Below, one piece after another: positions 8,481 to 17,279 of a stretch of 64,000 nucleotides of DNA. Both the position numbers and the translations under genes were made by a program. The notes under the pieces are model-generated. The model was not told where the DNA came from. It searched no databases and was given only the letters and a program-made list of their open reading frames with translations. The stretch covers positions 62,001 to 126,000 of the forward strand of contig NZ_MAXF01000041.1 of NCBI RefSeq assembly GCF_001704635.1, given 5' to 3'. This DNA comes from Streptomyces sparsogenes. Lineage in GTDB: Bacteria > Actinomycetota > Actinomycetes > Streptomycetales > Streptomycetaceae. The number at the start of each line of letters is the position of its first letter. Within the stretch, counting starts at the first letter, position 1.

Positions 8481-9716
8481 ATGACTGCTCTTGCCGGGCC
8501 CTCCGCCGACGCCTTCTGGGCCGCGTCGCTGCGCCGCTGGAACGCGGTGTGCTGGGTGCTGTTCGCCGCGATGGCCGTCGGGCTCGCCGCGATGGACCAG
8601 CCCGGCGGGAGCAGGTACGGGGCGCTGGCGCTGCTCGGCTGCGTGGTGCTGTGCTACGCGCTGCTGGACCGCTTCCCCGGCAACCCCGTCGTACGGCCGC
8701 ACGTCTATCTGTCCGTGCTGGTGCTCGCGCTCGGCGGGCTCGCGTATCTGCGCAGCAGCTACGCGGCGCTGTTCATGGTGACGCTGCCGCACTACTGGAT
8801 GTTCGGGCGGACCCCCAGGGCCTCCATGGGGTTCCTGGGGCTCGCCACCGCCGCGACGCTGGCGGGGAGCATTTCCCGGCAGGGCTGGTCCCTGGAGTTC
8901 TTCAGCGAGACCCTGGTGTCCACCCTGATCGTCGTGGCCGTGGGCGTCCTGATCGGCCTGTGGGCCCACTCGGTGGTCGCCCAGAGCGCCGAACGGGCCC
9001 GGCTGATCGTCGAGTTGGAACGGACCCAGGCCGAGCTGTCCGAGGCACACCAGCGGCAGGGCGCGGCGGACGAGCGGGAGCGGATGGCGCGAGACATCCA
9101 CGACACCCTCGCGCAGGGGTTCGCGTCGATCGTCGTGCTCGCGGAGGCGGCCCGGGCCCAGCTCGCCTCCGATCCGGCGCGCAGCGCCCAGCAGCTGCGC
9201 TCGATCGAGTCGACGGCCCGCGAGAACCTGGCCGAGGCGCGGGAGCTGGTGGGCTCGGCGCAACGGCGGCAGGACGGTGCGGCGGGCGGCTCGGTGGCGC
9301 GGACGCTGCGCCGCGTCCTGGACCGCTTCGCGGAGGACACCGGGCTCACGGTGGCCGCCGACCTGGCGGAGGTGGTGTGCGACCAGCAGACCCGGATCGC
9401 GCTGCTGCGCTGCACCCAGGAGTCCCTGGCCAACGTCCGCAAGCACGCGCGGGCGTCCACGGTCGGGGTGAACCTGACCCGCCGGCCGTACGGGGTGGAG
9501 CTGGAGGTCACCGACGACGGCACCGGTTTCGACCCGGAGGAGTCGGCAGGCTTCGGCCTCGACGGGATGCGGAAACGCCTGGCGGAGCTGGGCGGCCGGC
9601 TGACGGTCACCAGCTCGGTCGGCGACGGCACACGGATCCTGGCGATGATTCCTCTGGAGACTGCTGCGGAGATTCCTCCGGAGATTCCTCTGGAGACGAG
9701 CGAGGGGGCGGGATGA
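8481..9716 (+). CDS. sensor histidine kinase (DesK/NarL type)
   Basis: A 411-residue membrane kinase. Four or five hydrophobic segments lie between residues 22 and 165 with little outside the membrane, which suggests sensing of membrane or intramembrane signals. The HisKA_3 phospho-acceptor is His207 in DIHDTLAQG. The ATPase domain has an N box near Asn318 (LANVRKHA), then DDGTGF near 345-350 and a GFGLDGMRKR G2 box. The C-terminal tail holds a short imperfect repeat (IPLET / IPPE / IPLET) from duplicated DNA near 9650-9700. It shares ATGA with the regulator at 9713. It probably senses stress related to the MMPL transporter's substrate. Confidence 0.93.
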   Translation: MTALAGPSADAFWAASLRRWNAVCWVLFAAMAVGLAAMDQPGGSRYGALALLGCVVLCYALLDRFPGNPVVRPHVYLSVLVLALGGLAYLRSSYAALFMVTLPHYWMFGRTPRASMGFLGLATAATLAGSISRQGWSLEFFSETLVSTLIVVAVGVLIGLWAHSVVAQSAERARLIVELERTQAELSEAHQRQGAADERERMARDIHDTLAQGFASIVVLAEAARAQLASDPARSAQQLRSIESTARENLAEARELVGSAQRRQDGAAGGSVARTLRRVLDRFAEDTGLTVAADLAEVVCDQQTRIALLRCTQESLANVRKHARASTVGVNLTRRPYGVELEVTDDGTGFDPEESAGFGLDGMRKRLAELGGRLTVTSSVGDGTRILAMIPLETAAEIPPEIPLETSEGAG

Positions 9717-10351
9717 CCGGCGGACGAGTCCGGGTGGTCGTGGTGGACGACCACACCGTGATGCGGGCGGGCGTGGTCGCCCTGCTCGCCGGGGAGGACG
9801 GCATCGAGATCGTCGGGGAGGCGGGGGACGGCAGGGCGGCCCTGGAACTCGTCGAGCGGCACGACCCCGATGTCGCGCTCGTCGATCTGCGGATGCCGGT
9901 GCTCGACGGCGTGGGGGCGACCGCCGAGATCGTCGCCCGCCACCCGCGCACCCGGGTGCTGATCCTGACGACGTACGACACGGACCAGGACATCGAGCGG
10001 GGGGTGGAGGCCGGCGCCATCGGCTACCTCCTCAAGGACACCACCCGGGAACAGCTCGCCGACGCGATCCGCTCGGCGGCGCGCGGCGAGACCGTCCTCG
10101 CGCCCCGGGTGGCCGAGAAGCTGATCGCGCGCATGCGCCGCCCGGTGCAGGACCCGCTGACCGCCCGCGAGACCGACGTGCTCAACGCGGTGGCCGACGG
10201 CCTGACCAACGCGGAGATCGGCAAGCGCCTCGTCATCACGGAGGCCACGGTCAAGACCCATCTGCTGCGGCTGTTCGCGAAGCTCGACGTCAACGACCGG
10301 ACCAGGGCGGTGGTGGTGGCCATGGAGCGGGGCCTGCTGCGGCGGCCCTGA
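9713..10351 (+). CDS. NarL/LuxR-type response regulator
   Basis: A 212-residue regulator. The receiver domain has the acidic pair Asp12-Asp13, phospho-acceptor Asp58 (ALVDLRMP) and the switch Lys in YLLKDT. The C-terminal LuxR helix-turn-helix begins at LTARETDVLNAVADGLTNAEIGKRL. Its ATG overlaps the kinase stop (ATGA at 9713-9716), so the two are translationally coupled. It most likely receives phosphate from that kinase and controls the MMPL operon or related genes. Confidence 0.94.
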   Translation: MTGGRVRVVVVDDHTVMRAGVVALLAGEDGIEIVGEAGDGRAALELVERHDPDVALVDLRMPVLDGVGATAEIVARHPRTRVLILTTYDTDQDIERGVEAGAIGYLLKDTTREQLADAIRSAARGETVLAPRVAEKLIARMRRPVQDPLTARETDVLNAVADGLTNAEIGKRLVITEATVKTHLLRLFAKLDVNDRTRAVVVAMERGLLRRP

Positions 10352-10511
10352 TCCGCCGGACACTCCCGGGGGGGCAGACGGCCCCGGAGACAGGCGGCCC
10401 TGGAGGCAGACGGCCCTGAAAACAAGCAGCCCCGGAAACAGGGGAAAGGAAGCCGCCCCGCGGCGGGGGTCCACGGGGCGGCAGCTGGGGGGTGGCGGCG
10501 GTGCGGGCGGG
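10352..10511. terminator. convergent intergenic region with hairpin terminator (10452-10482) and short degenerate repeats
   Basis: Between the convergent regulator and protease genes. An 8-bp stem (GCCGCCCC at 10452-10459 with GGGGCGGC at 10475-10482) precedes a pyrimidine-rich TTCCTTTCC run when read on the minus strand, so it probably ends the protease transcript. Bases 10372-10440 hold three or four degenerate copies of a CAGACGGCCC(C/T)G unit of about 18 bp. Confidence 0.45.
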
Positions 10512-11876
10512 CTAGGCGGTGACCTTCCAGGTGCGGGAGTCGGTCAGCCGCTTGCGCAGGGCGGGGTCCTTGACCGCCGCGGTGTTGTCCGTGGCCGTGG
10601 CGGTGACGGTGTGCGCCCTGCCGTCGGCGGCCACGCCGAGGGAGGCCGGGGTGACCGACTTCTTGCCGCGCGCGGCGGTCACCTCCTTGCCGTCCACGGA
10701 CCACGTGACCGACGCGGAGGACGGGAGGGTGACCTTGATGGCCGCGTCGCGCTTCACCGCGGTGTCCGTGCCGGTCGGGCTGGAGAGCACCGTGGCGTGG
10801 CGGTAGAAGCCCGCGATCATCGCCTCGCGGCCGGGGAGGCTGAACTCCCGGCCGAGGGTGCGCATGATCGAGTTCTCGGTGGGGCGGTTGATGCCCTTGG
10901 GGTAGTAGCGGCCGCCCTCGAACGCCCCGACCTTGCCGCCGTCGGGCGAGGTCTGGCCGATCCAGCGGTACCACTTCTTCTGCTGGGAGGTCAGCTGGGC
11001 CGCCGTCAGCTTGGTGGCGTTGGACTCGCTGGGCTCGGCACCGGTGTAGGTGCCGTACTCGGCGTAGAAGTACTCGTCGGCCAGCTTGCCGAGGGAGTGG
11101 CCGGTCTCGTGCACGGCGACCTGGTCGGAGTCGGCGTTGTCGGAGGAGGCGGTGGCGATGCCGTCGTAGCCGACCTGGGAGGTGAGGGTGTAGCCCGCGC
11201 CGCCGTACTTGGTGGAGTTGGAGAGCACGACGACCAGATCGGCCTGCGGGGCCTTGGCGGCGTACGACTCGACCTTGTCGGTGTCGACGCACAGCAGCCG
11301 CTCGATCCCGTCGCACCAGAAGTACGACTTGAGCGCGGTGTCCCGGACGACGTCCTTGCCCGGGTCGCCGGAGACGCCGGACTGGTTGGACACCGCGTCC
11401 ACCGCCCAGACGTTGAACAGCTGCTTGTACGAGGCGTACGGCTCGACGGCGGAGATCTGCTCCCACTTGGACCGCACGTCGGCGTGGAAGTCCTCCTGCT
11501 GGGCGGCCGTGTAGCCGTCGCCCACGAACACCACGTCGAGCTTGTCGGCGACCGGGCCGGTCTGGACGACCGAGCTGACGTCGCCGTCGGCGGCGGCCTC
11601 GGACGCGGACAGGGCGCGGTGGGCGCGGGCCAGGCGGTCGGGGGTGGCGGCCGGCACCTCGGTGTGGCGGGGGTGGCCGCCGGGGCGGGTGAAGTACTCG
11701 ACCTCATGGGTGCGCTGGGCGGCGTGCGCCGAGCCGTCATGGGCCCCCGCGAGGCGGGTGGGGGGCGGCTCGGCCGGGGTGGCCGACGCCGTCGCCGCCA
11801 GGGCCGACGTCAGGACCAGGCCGCCGGCGACGGCCGCGGTGCGTATGGAGAAACGTCCGGGCAGACGTCTGCGCAC
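10512..11876 (-). CDS. secreted M64-family zinc metallopeptidase
   Basis: A 454-residue secreted protease of the M64 (IgA peptidase) family. The N-terminus is a signal peptide: basic RRRLPGR, a hydrophobic stretch at about 12-30 and an AxA-like site in ATASAT. The catalytic site is HETGH at 256-260, followed by SLGKLADEYFY, which matches the family's extended zinc motif. A conserved VVFVGDGYTA block lies near 115-123, and a beta-rich C-terminal domain of about 100 residues follows. Family members cleave host or environmental proteins outside the cell; the natural substrate in streptomycetes is unknown. The GTG at 11876 is chosen because it leaves a normal signal peptide. Upstream codons add an implausible leader. 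Confidence 0.9.
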   Translation of the reverse strand: MRRRLPGRFSIRTAAVAGGLVLTSALAATASATPAEPPPTRLAGAHDGSAHAAQRTHEVEYFTRPGGHPRHTEVPAATPDRLARAHRALSASEAAADGDVSSVVQTGPVADKLDVVFVGDGYTAAQQEDFHADVRSKWEQISAVEPYASYKQLFNVWAVDAVSNQSGVSGDPGKDVVRDTALKSYFWCDGIERLLCVDTDKVESYAAKAPQADLVVVLSNSTKYGGAGYTLTSQVGYDGIATASSDNADSDQVAVHETGHSLGKLADEYFYAEYGTYTGAEPSESNATKLTAAQLTSQQKKWYRWIGQTSPDGGKVGAFEGGRYYPKGINRPTENSIMRTLGREFSLPGREAMIAGFYRHATVLSSPTGTDTAVKRDAAIKVTLPSSASVTWSVDGKEVTAARGKKSVTPASLGVAADGRAHTVTATATDNTAAVKDPALRKRLTDSRTWKVTA

Positions 11877-12054
11877 GGTGGAGTACCCCCCGGAACTCGG
11901 CCTTATAAGCAGCCAGTTAAGCAGGATTAAGTCGCCGCTCAACCTAGGGGTTCCAGGCGCCGTTCGGCAATGGGAATTAGGGAAGTCTCTAGTCGGCGTC
12001 CGTGGTCGGCTGTCGTCACCGGTGTCGTGGTGGTTGCCGGGAAACCGTCCTGAC

Positions 12055-12145
12055 CAGGTGTTTCATGGTGTGTGGCAGGTGTTTCCCGGTGGGCGGCAGG
12101 TGTTTTCGCGGTGTCCGACACGTGGTTGGTGTCCGGCACGTGGTT
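12055..12145. repeat. phased short tandem repeats between S33 hydrolase and M64 protease
   Basis: CAGGTGTTT occurs at 12055, 12076 and 12097, exactly 21 bp apart. Two 18-bp units, GTGTCCGACACGTGGTTG and GTGTCCGGCACGTGGTTC, follow from about 12111 to the hydrolase stop. A minus-strand frame of 69 codons (11939-12148) reads through the array as a repetitive NHVPDT/NHVSDT and HRETPAT/HHETPGQ peptide. Its GTG overlaps the hydrolase stop as GTGA. Whether this is coding or a cluster of binding sites is open. Confidence 0.5.
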
Positions 12146-13527
12146 CACGAGGTTTCGTCGCGCGCCAGCCGCAGCAGCCGGTCCAGCACCCGGTAGCCGT
12201 CCACCCGCAGCGCGTCGTGTTCGTATTCGTCCGTCACCCAGGTGCGCAGGCCCCGGATGGCCCGGGCGGTGGCCAGCGAGTGCCCGGCGTCCACATACAG
12301 GTCGTCGTGGTAGATCGCGGCGGCCACCGGCACCGTGTTGCGCGCCAGCCGCTCCGCGTCGTAGAGCGGTCCCCAGCCGGTGCGGGCGGCCAGCAGTTCG
12401 GCGGTGTCGCGCAGCGGGCGCAGCGCCGCGTGGGTCCGGAGCATCCAGGGGTGGACCGTCTCACCCGTGAACAACACCGGCCGGTCCTCGGCGATCGCCC
12501 GCCCCGCGTCGAACTGCGGGAACGCGGCCCGCACCCGGTGCGCCGACCAGTCGGTGGCGCGGCCGTCCTGGGCGTAGATCGACTCGTGCAACAGCGTGTA
12601 GAGCGGGCTGTCGGCGCGGGACAGGACCGCGGCGACATGCTCCCGGAACGTGTCGTTCAGCCGGGGCCCGTCGGCGGTGGGCGTGAAGGCGTCCTCCAGG
12701 AGGTAATGCAGCCGGTGGGAGCCGTCGCAGGTGCCCAGCAGGATGCCGAGCTGCTGGAACGCCTCGACGGTCAGCACGGTCCCGTCCGGCAGCACCTCCT
12801 CGCGCTCGGCGAGATGGCGCGCGATGCGGCGGGCGGCGGCGACGTCCCCGGGGTAACGGTCGTAGTGCGCGAGCGACTTGCGCACCATCCGGGGGTAGGC
12901 GGCGCGATAGACGGCGTCGGCGTGGACATCGGACCCCAGCGCCGGCAGACCTCCGGCGATGAGCGCCGTGTCGAGCCCTTCGGGCGCGTACGAGAGGTAC
13001 GTCACGGCGCAGAAGCCGCCGAAGCTCTGGCCCAGCACGGTCCAGGGCCGGTCGCCGGCCAGCCGCCGCCGGATCAGCTCGCAGTCGCGGACGATGGCGT
13101 CGGCGCGGAAGTGCGCCAGGTACTCCGCCTGCTCGGCCGGGGTGCCGCGCAGCGGGAGGGTCTGGCGGTTGGCGGGGGTGGAGCGGCCGGTGCCGCGCTG
13201 GTCGAGGAGCAGCACCCGGTACTCCTCCAGGGCGCGGTCCAGCCAGCCGGAGCGGCCCACGGGGCGGTCGGCGCCGAAGCCCGGCCCGCCCTGGAGGTAG
13301 ACCAGCCAGGGCAGACCGTCGCGCCGCGCCTTCCCCGTCTTCTCCTCCCCCGCCTTCTCCGCTTTGTCGGTGGCGATCACCTCGCGGGCGTAAACGGTGA
13401 TCTGCTCGCCGTCGGGAGCCGTATGGTCGAGCGGTACGTCGAAGTGGTGGTCGGTGAGCAGGAGTCCCGGCTGACGTACGGTCGCCGCCTCGGGCCCGGT
13501 CGGCCCCTGATCCATCGTCTTCGACAT
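12145..13527 (-). CDS. alpha/beta hydrolase, prolyl aminopeptidase-like (S33 family)
   Basis: A 460-residue cytoplasmic alpha/beta hydrolase. The oxyanion region reads LVYLQGGPGFG (about 95-105), then LLLDQRGTGRS, and the nucleophile elbow is GQSFGG (about 189-194). The later acid and His are in the expected VLFTGETVHPW and DAGHSLATA contexts. This pattern is typical of S33 prolyl aminopeptidases and related esterases, which remove N-terminal proline or hydrolyse small esters. There is no signal peptide. The ATG at 13527 has GAGGATTGAAAG as ribosome-binding site. It is divergent from the XRE-TPR regulator 66 bp away, which may control it. Confidence 0.9.
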   Translation of the reverse strand: MSKTMDQGPTGPEAATVRQPGLLLTDHHFDVPLDHTAPDGEQITVYAREVIATDKAEKAGEEKTGKARRDGLPWLVYLQGGPGFGADRPVGRSGWLDRALEEYRVLLLDQRGTGRSTPANRQTLPLRGTPAEQAEYLAHFRADAIVRDCELIRRRLAGDRPWTVLGQSFGGFCAVTYLSYAPEGLDTALIAGGLPALGSDVHADAVYRAAYPRMVRKSLAHYDRYPGDVAAARRIARHLAEREEVLPDGTVLTVEAFQQLGILLGTCDGSHRLHYLLEDAFTPTADGPRLNDTFREHVAAVLSRADSPLYTLLHESIYAQDGRATDWSAHRVRAAFPQFDAGRAIAEDRPVLFTGETVHPWMLRTHAALRPLRDTAELLAARTGWGPLYDAERLARNTVPVAAAIYHDDLYVDAGHSLATARAIRGLRTWVTDEYEHDALRVDGYRVLDRLLRLARDETS

Positions 13528-13593
13528 CTTTCAATCCTCACGTAAATGGACTTAGCTCGGCAATTAAGTTAGCTCCGGGGAGAAGAGGGCACG
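13528..13593. promoter_or_regulatory. shared divergent promoter region with repeated TTAGCTC
   Basis: This 66-bp gap between the S33 hydrolase and the XRE-TPR gene is AT-rich for the window. It holds two direct copies of TTAGCTC (13552-13558 and 13569-13575, 17 bp apart) and a weak ACTTA...TAAGT symmetry. These would suit binding by the adjacent XRE regulator. Confidence 0.35.
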
Positions 13594-15093
13594 GTGGGCG
13601 AGAGAAGCGCCGGGGACGTACGGACGGCGGAGGGGGCCGCCGAGATCGGGCGCCGGGTGCTCCGGCTGCGCACCGAGCGGGGGTTCACCCAGCGTCAGCT
13701 GGCCGAGCCGGCGTATACCGCCGCGTATGTCTCCACCCTCGAGTCGGGCAAGGTGCGCCCCTCCGAGGCCGCGCTGCGCCATCTCGCCGAGCGCCTCGGC
13801 GTCAGCTACGAGGAGCTGACCACGGGCCGCGACCCGCGCGACGCGATCCGGCTGCGGGCCGGACTCACCGACGCCCGCAAGGCGCTGACCACCGGCGACG
13901 CGGAGGAAGCGGCCGGGCGCTTTCAGGAGCTGATGGCCGAGGCGGAGCTGCTCGGCCTCCGGGACGAGCGGGCCACCGCCCTGGTGGGGCTCGGCGACTG
14001 CGTCCTGGAGACCGGCGAACTGGCCGCCGCGCGCGCCCACTACGAGGCGGCGGAGCGGCTGCTGGCCGACGAGCCGCTGCCCCGGCGGGTCCCGGCGATC
14101 CGCGGCCGGGCCGTGGTCCACTTCCTGTCGGGCGAGCTGCGTTACTCCTGCTACCTCCTGGAGAACGCCATCGACGAGCTGAACGCCTCGGGGCTGCACG
14201 ATCCGAACGCCCTGCTGCTGCTCTACACCGCCGCCATCGCCCCGTACATGGACATGGGCGCCCACGCGCGCGCCGCGCGCTCCGCCGAGCTGGCGCTCGC
14301 GCTGGCCCCCAGCGTGGACGACCCGGGGCTGATCGCCCGGATGCACCGCGGCGTGGCCCGCACGCTCATCGCCGAGGGCCGCACCGCCGAGGCGGACGCC
14401 TCGCTGGCCAAGGCGCAGGAGCTGTACGAGCAGCTGCGGATCCACACCGACCTGGCGCACTGCCACTGGATGCGCGGCTACGTCCACGCGCAGGACGGCA
14501 ACCTGGAGCGGGCGGAGCGCGAACTGCGCATCGCCCGGGACATGCTGGCGTCCAAGCGGGCCGCGCTGTACACGGTGCAGGTGGAGGTGGAGCTCGCGGA
14601 CGTGCTGCGGCGGCGAGGGCGGACGGCGGAGGCGGAGGCCCTGCTGCTGCCGCTGCTGAGGAGGCCTCCGGCGGGCGGGGCGGACTCGGCGGGCGGGGCG
14701 GGCGAGTCCGCGGGGGATGAGGTGATCACCGAAGGAGGGATCACCGAAGGAGGGATCACCGAAGGGGAGATCGCCGAGGGTGGGATCGCCGGGCTCACCG
14801 CCGAGCACGGCGCGGTTCACGCGGGCGGGGCGCACCGGCTGCTCGGCCTGATCGCGGAGGAGCGCGGCGACGCGCGGACCGCCGAGGAGCACTACCGCGC
14901 GGCGCTGGCCCTGCTGGAGCGGACGGGCGCGGCCGGGGACCTGGCCGACCTGTGCCGGCTGCTGGGCGATCTGCTGCGGCGCGGCGGCCGGGTCGAGGCC
15001 GCGATGGACGCGTACCGCCGGGGTCTGGGCCACCGCGCGGCCCCCGGCACGACCACCCTGGGGCCCGCCCCGGCGGAGCCGCCGGGGGTGTGA
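13594..15093 (+). CDS. XRE-family HTH regulator with C-terminal TPR repeats
   Basis: A 499-residue regulator. Residues 15-75 form a clear XRE helix-turn-helix (IGRRVLRLRTERGFTQRQLA, then YVSTLESGKVRPSEAAL). About 90-490 is a chain of TPR-like helical pairs (for example GDAEEAAGRFQELMAEAELLGLRDERATALVGLG). This layout matches signal-peptide-responsive regulators and many uncharacterised Streptomyces regulators. A low-complexity insert near residue 378-402 comes from a 15-bp tandem repeat in the DNA and should vary between strains. The GTG at 13594 follows GGGGAGAAGAGGG. It likely governs itself and the divergent S33 hydrolase. Confidence 0.9.
   Translation: MGERSAGDVRTAEGAAEIGRRVLRLRTERGFTQRQLAEPAYTAAYVSTLESGKVRPSEAALRHLAERLGVSYEELTTGRDPRDAIRLRAGLTDARKALTTGDAEEAAGRFQELMAEAELLGLRDERATALVGLGDCVLETGELAAARAHYEAAERLLADEPLPRRVPAIRGRAVVHFLSGELRYSCYLLENAIDELNASGLHDPNALLLLYTAAIAPYMDMGAHARAARSAELALALAPSVDDPGLIARMHRGVARTLIAEGRTAEADASLAKAQELYEQLRIHTDLAHCHWMRGYVHAQDGNLERAERELRIARDMLASKRAALYTVQVEVELADVLRRRGRTAEAEALLLPLLRRPPAGGADSAGGAGESAGDEVITEGGITEGGITEGEIAEGGIAGLTAEHGAVHAGGAHRLLGLIAEERGDARTAEEHYRAALALLERTGAAGDLADLCRLLGDLLRRGGRVEAAMDAYRRGLGHRAAPGTTTLGPAPAEPPGV
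14724..14798 (+). repeat. 15-bp tandem repeat inside XRE-TPR gene
   Basis: Five 15-bp units start at 14724, 14739, 14754, 14769 and 14784. The first two are identical (GATCACCGAAGGAGG) and later ones diverge. They keep frame and encode ITEGG-like pentapeptides in a linker between TPR blocks. Confidence 0.85.
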
Positions 15094-15408
15094 GGCCGGC
15101 CGGGGCCGGGCGAGCCGGCCGCAGAAGGCGGCAGCAGACGGCGGCAGGCGGCAGCAGCAGGCAGGCGGCGAAAAGAAGAGGGCCGCCGCGTGTGGGGGCC
15201 GCGGCGGCCTGGGCCGCGGGTGACGCGGCGTGGGACCACTGTGCCCCGGGGCGGGCGGCCGGGAAATCAGCCTCTGGTCTCCCGGTCACCCCCGCCGACC
15301 GGCGGGGGTGTTCCCCCCAACGGGCGGAGGTCGCTACTCCACTTTGATCCGCCGATACGGCAGGCTGTCCGGGGAAATGAGCATGACAGCCGACGAGGGG
15401 AGCGGCCG
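15094..15408. terminator. intergenic region with two hairpins, terminator candidate at 15287-15310
   Basis: No gene is seen here. A 10-bp perfect stem lies at 15181-15209 (GGCCGCCGCG paired with CGCGGCGGCC). A second lies at 15287-15310, CACCCCCGCC with GGCGGGGGTG around a GACC loop, followed by TT. The second is the better terminator for the XRE-TPR gene. The promoter of the response-regulator operon must lie after it, in the more AT-rich 15330-15385 stretch. Confidence 0.4.
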
Positions 15409-16077
15409 GTGATCCGGGTGGCGGTGGTGGACGACGAGGCACTCGTACGGTCGGGGCTGCGGCTGATCCTGGGCACGGCCCCGGACATCGAGGTGGTCGC
15501 GGAGTGCTCCGGCGCCGAGGCGGTGGAGTCGGTGCGCGGGAGCGCGGCCGATGTGGTCCTCCTGGACATCCGGATGCCCGACGTGGACGGGCTGACCGTG
15601 CTCAGACGGCTGCTGGAGGCGGAGCGCCCGCCTACCGTCGCCATGCTGACCACCTTCGACGCGCAGGAGTACGTCACGGCCGCGCTGCGCGCGGGCGCGG
15701 CGGGCTTTCTGCTCAAGGACACCGATCCGGAGCAGCTGGTGGGCGCCGTACGGACGCTCGCGCAGGGCGGCAGCGTCCTGGACCCGGGCGTCACCCGGGC
15801 CGTGATCGGCGGCTATCTGGCGGCCGAGGCGGAGGCCACGGCCTCGGCGGCCGTCGAGGCGCTCACCCCGCGCGAGCGGGAGGTGCTGGCGCTGCTCGGG
15901 GAGGGGCTGGCCAATCCGCAGATCGCGGAGCGGATGGGGCTGGCGCCCAGCACCGTCAAGGACCATGTGCGGGCGCTGCTCGGGAAGTTGGGCGGGGTCA
16001 ACCGGGTGCAGGCGGCGATCGTGGCCGACCGCGCGGGGCTGCTGGCGGGCGGCCCCCGGGCGGGTGGGCCGCGATGA
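15409..16077 (+). CDS. NarL/LuxR-type response regulator
   Basis: A 222-residue regulator with receiver residues Asp8-Asp9, phospho-acceptor Asp53 (VVLLDIRMPDVDG), and a Lys in FLLKDTDPEQL. The LuxR HTH starts at LTPREREVLALLGEGLANPQIAERM. The GTG at 15409 is chosen because family homology starts with IRVAVVDDE; GAGGGG lies about 10 bases before it. It comes first in the operon, before its kinase, and shares ATGA with it. Confidence 0.93.
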   Translation: MIRVAVVDDEALVRSGLRLILGTAPDIEVVAECSGAEAVESVRGSAADVVLLDIRMPDVDGLTVLRRLLEAERPPTVAMLTTFDAQEYVTAALRAGAAGFLLKDTDPEQLVGAVRTLAQGGSVLDPGVTRAVIGGYLAAEAEATASAAVEALTPREREVLALLGEGLANPQIAERMGLAPSTVKDHVRALLGKLGGVNRVQAAIVADRAGLLAGGPRAGGPR

Positions 16078-17279
16078 GTGTCCGGGCGCCGCGCTGGGCG
16101 CCGCTGGTCGTTCCCGTGGCGCTCGCGGTGGCCGACGCGCTGCTGGTCAACGGCGTGACACCGGGCCTGGAGCTGAACGTGTCGCTGGTGGCCGCGGCCG
16201 CGCTGCTGCTGCGCCGGCGGCTGCCGCTGACCGTGTTCCTGGTCACGCTGCCGGGGATCCTCATCGGCTACGTCTGGTTCTCGCCGATGATCGCCCTGTA
16301 CACCGTGGCCGTGCGCCGCCCCGACCGCCGGCTGCTGGCGTTCTCGGCGCTGCTGCTGGCGATCGCGCACTTCGTGCCGTGGCCGGTCTCGGACTTCGAG
16401 CCGACCGCGTACCGGGAGAACACCCTGACCCTGATCGACGCGAGCGTGACCTCCGTCGGCCCCATCGCGCTGGGCCTGCTGGTGCGCACCCGCGGCGAAC
16501 TGGCCGCCCGCGTCGAGGAGCTGACGCGCAGCCGCCGCCACGCCGACGAGCTGCTGGCCCAGCAGGTGCTCAGCACCGAACGGGCCCGTCTCGCCCGGGA
16601 GATGCACGATGTCGTCGCCCACCAGGTCAGCCTCATCAGCCTCCAGGCCGGGGCGGTGCTGATCAGCGCGGAGGACGGCGGGGCCCGCGAGGGCGCCCGT
16701 ACGATCCGCGAGCTGTCGGTGCGCACGCTGGACGAACTGCGCCACATGGTGGGCGTGCTGCGCGCGGCGGGCGGGGACCTGGAGGAACTCACCCCGCAGC
16801 CCTGCCTGGCCGACCTGCCGCGCCTGATCGAACTGAGCGCGCTGGACGTCGACTACGAGGCCGACTACGGCGAGGGGGTGCTGGAGGGCCTGGGGCAGTC
16901 GGAGGCCGTCGAACGGGCGGTGTTCCGCATCGTGCAGGAGGCGCTGACCAATGTGCGCAAGCACGCGCCGGGGGCCCGGGTGCGGGTCCGGGTCAGCGAG
17001 GCCGTCGCGGCGGGCGAGGCCGACGCGGCGGGCGCGGGAAGCCCGGGAGACGCGGGAGAGGGCGTACGGGAGTTGCGCGTGGAGGTGCGCAACGGGGCGC
17101 CCGACGCCACGGCGGCAGCGCCCGAGCTGCCGGGCGGCGGCCACGGCCTGATCGGCCTGCGCGAGCGCGCCCAACTCCTCGGCGGCACCCTGGAGGCCCG
17201 CCCCCTCCCCGACGGCGGCTTCCTCGTCCGCGCGGCCCTCCCCGGAGCCACACCCGCGCCCCGGGCCGCCGAAGCCTAG
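16074..17279 (+). CDS. sensor histidine kinase (DesK/NarL type)
   Basis: A 401-residue kinase with four to five N-terminal membrane helices (about residues 10-138). The HisKA_3 acceptor is His178 in REMHDVVAHQVSLISL. The N box is in EALTNVRKHAPGARV. The ATPase end has GGGHGLIGLRERAQLLGG. An Ala/Gly-rich insert (about 320-335) interrupts the ATPase domain. The DGxG-like G1 box normally near this point is replaced by NGAPDATAAAPELPGGG, so the nucleotide site looks modified. It is coupled to the regulator gene by ATGA. Its stop shares a CTAG with the convergent WYL gene (17276-17279). Confidence 0.92.
   Translation: MSVRAPRWAPLVVPVALAVADALLVNGVTPGLELNVSLVAAAALLLRRRLPLTVFLVTLPGILIGYVWFSPMIALYTVAVRRPDRRLLAFSALLLAIAHFVPWPVSDFEPTAYRENTLTLIDASVTSVGPIALGLLVRTRGELAARVEELTRSRRHADELLAQQVLSTERARLAREMHDVVAHQVSLISLQAGAVLISAEDGGAREGARTIRELSVRTLDELRHMVGVLRAAGGDLEELTPQPCLADLPRLIELSALDVDYEADYGEGVLEGLGQSEAVERAVFRIVQEALTNVRKHAPGARVRVRVSEAVAAGEADAAGAGSPGDAGEGVRELRVEVRNGAPDATAAAPELPGGGHGLIGLRERAQLLGGTLEARPLPDGGFLVRAALPGATPAPRAAEA

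Noticed and set aside
15377-15412. 11-codon leader ORF ending in GTGA at the response-regulator start
   Set aside because: The frame has no clear ribosome-binding site of its own and is part of a longer chance frame.
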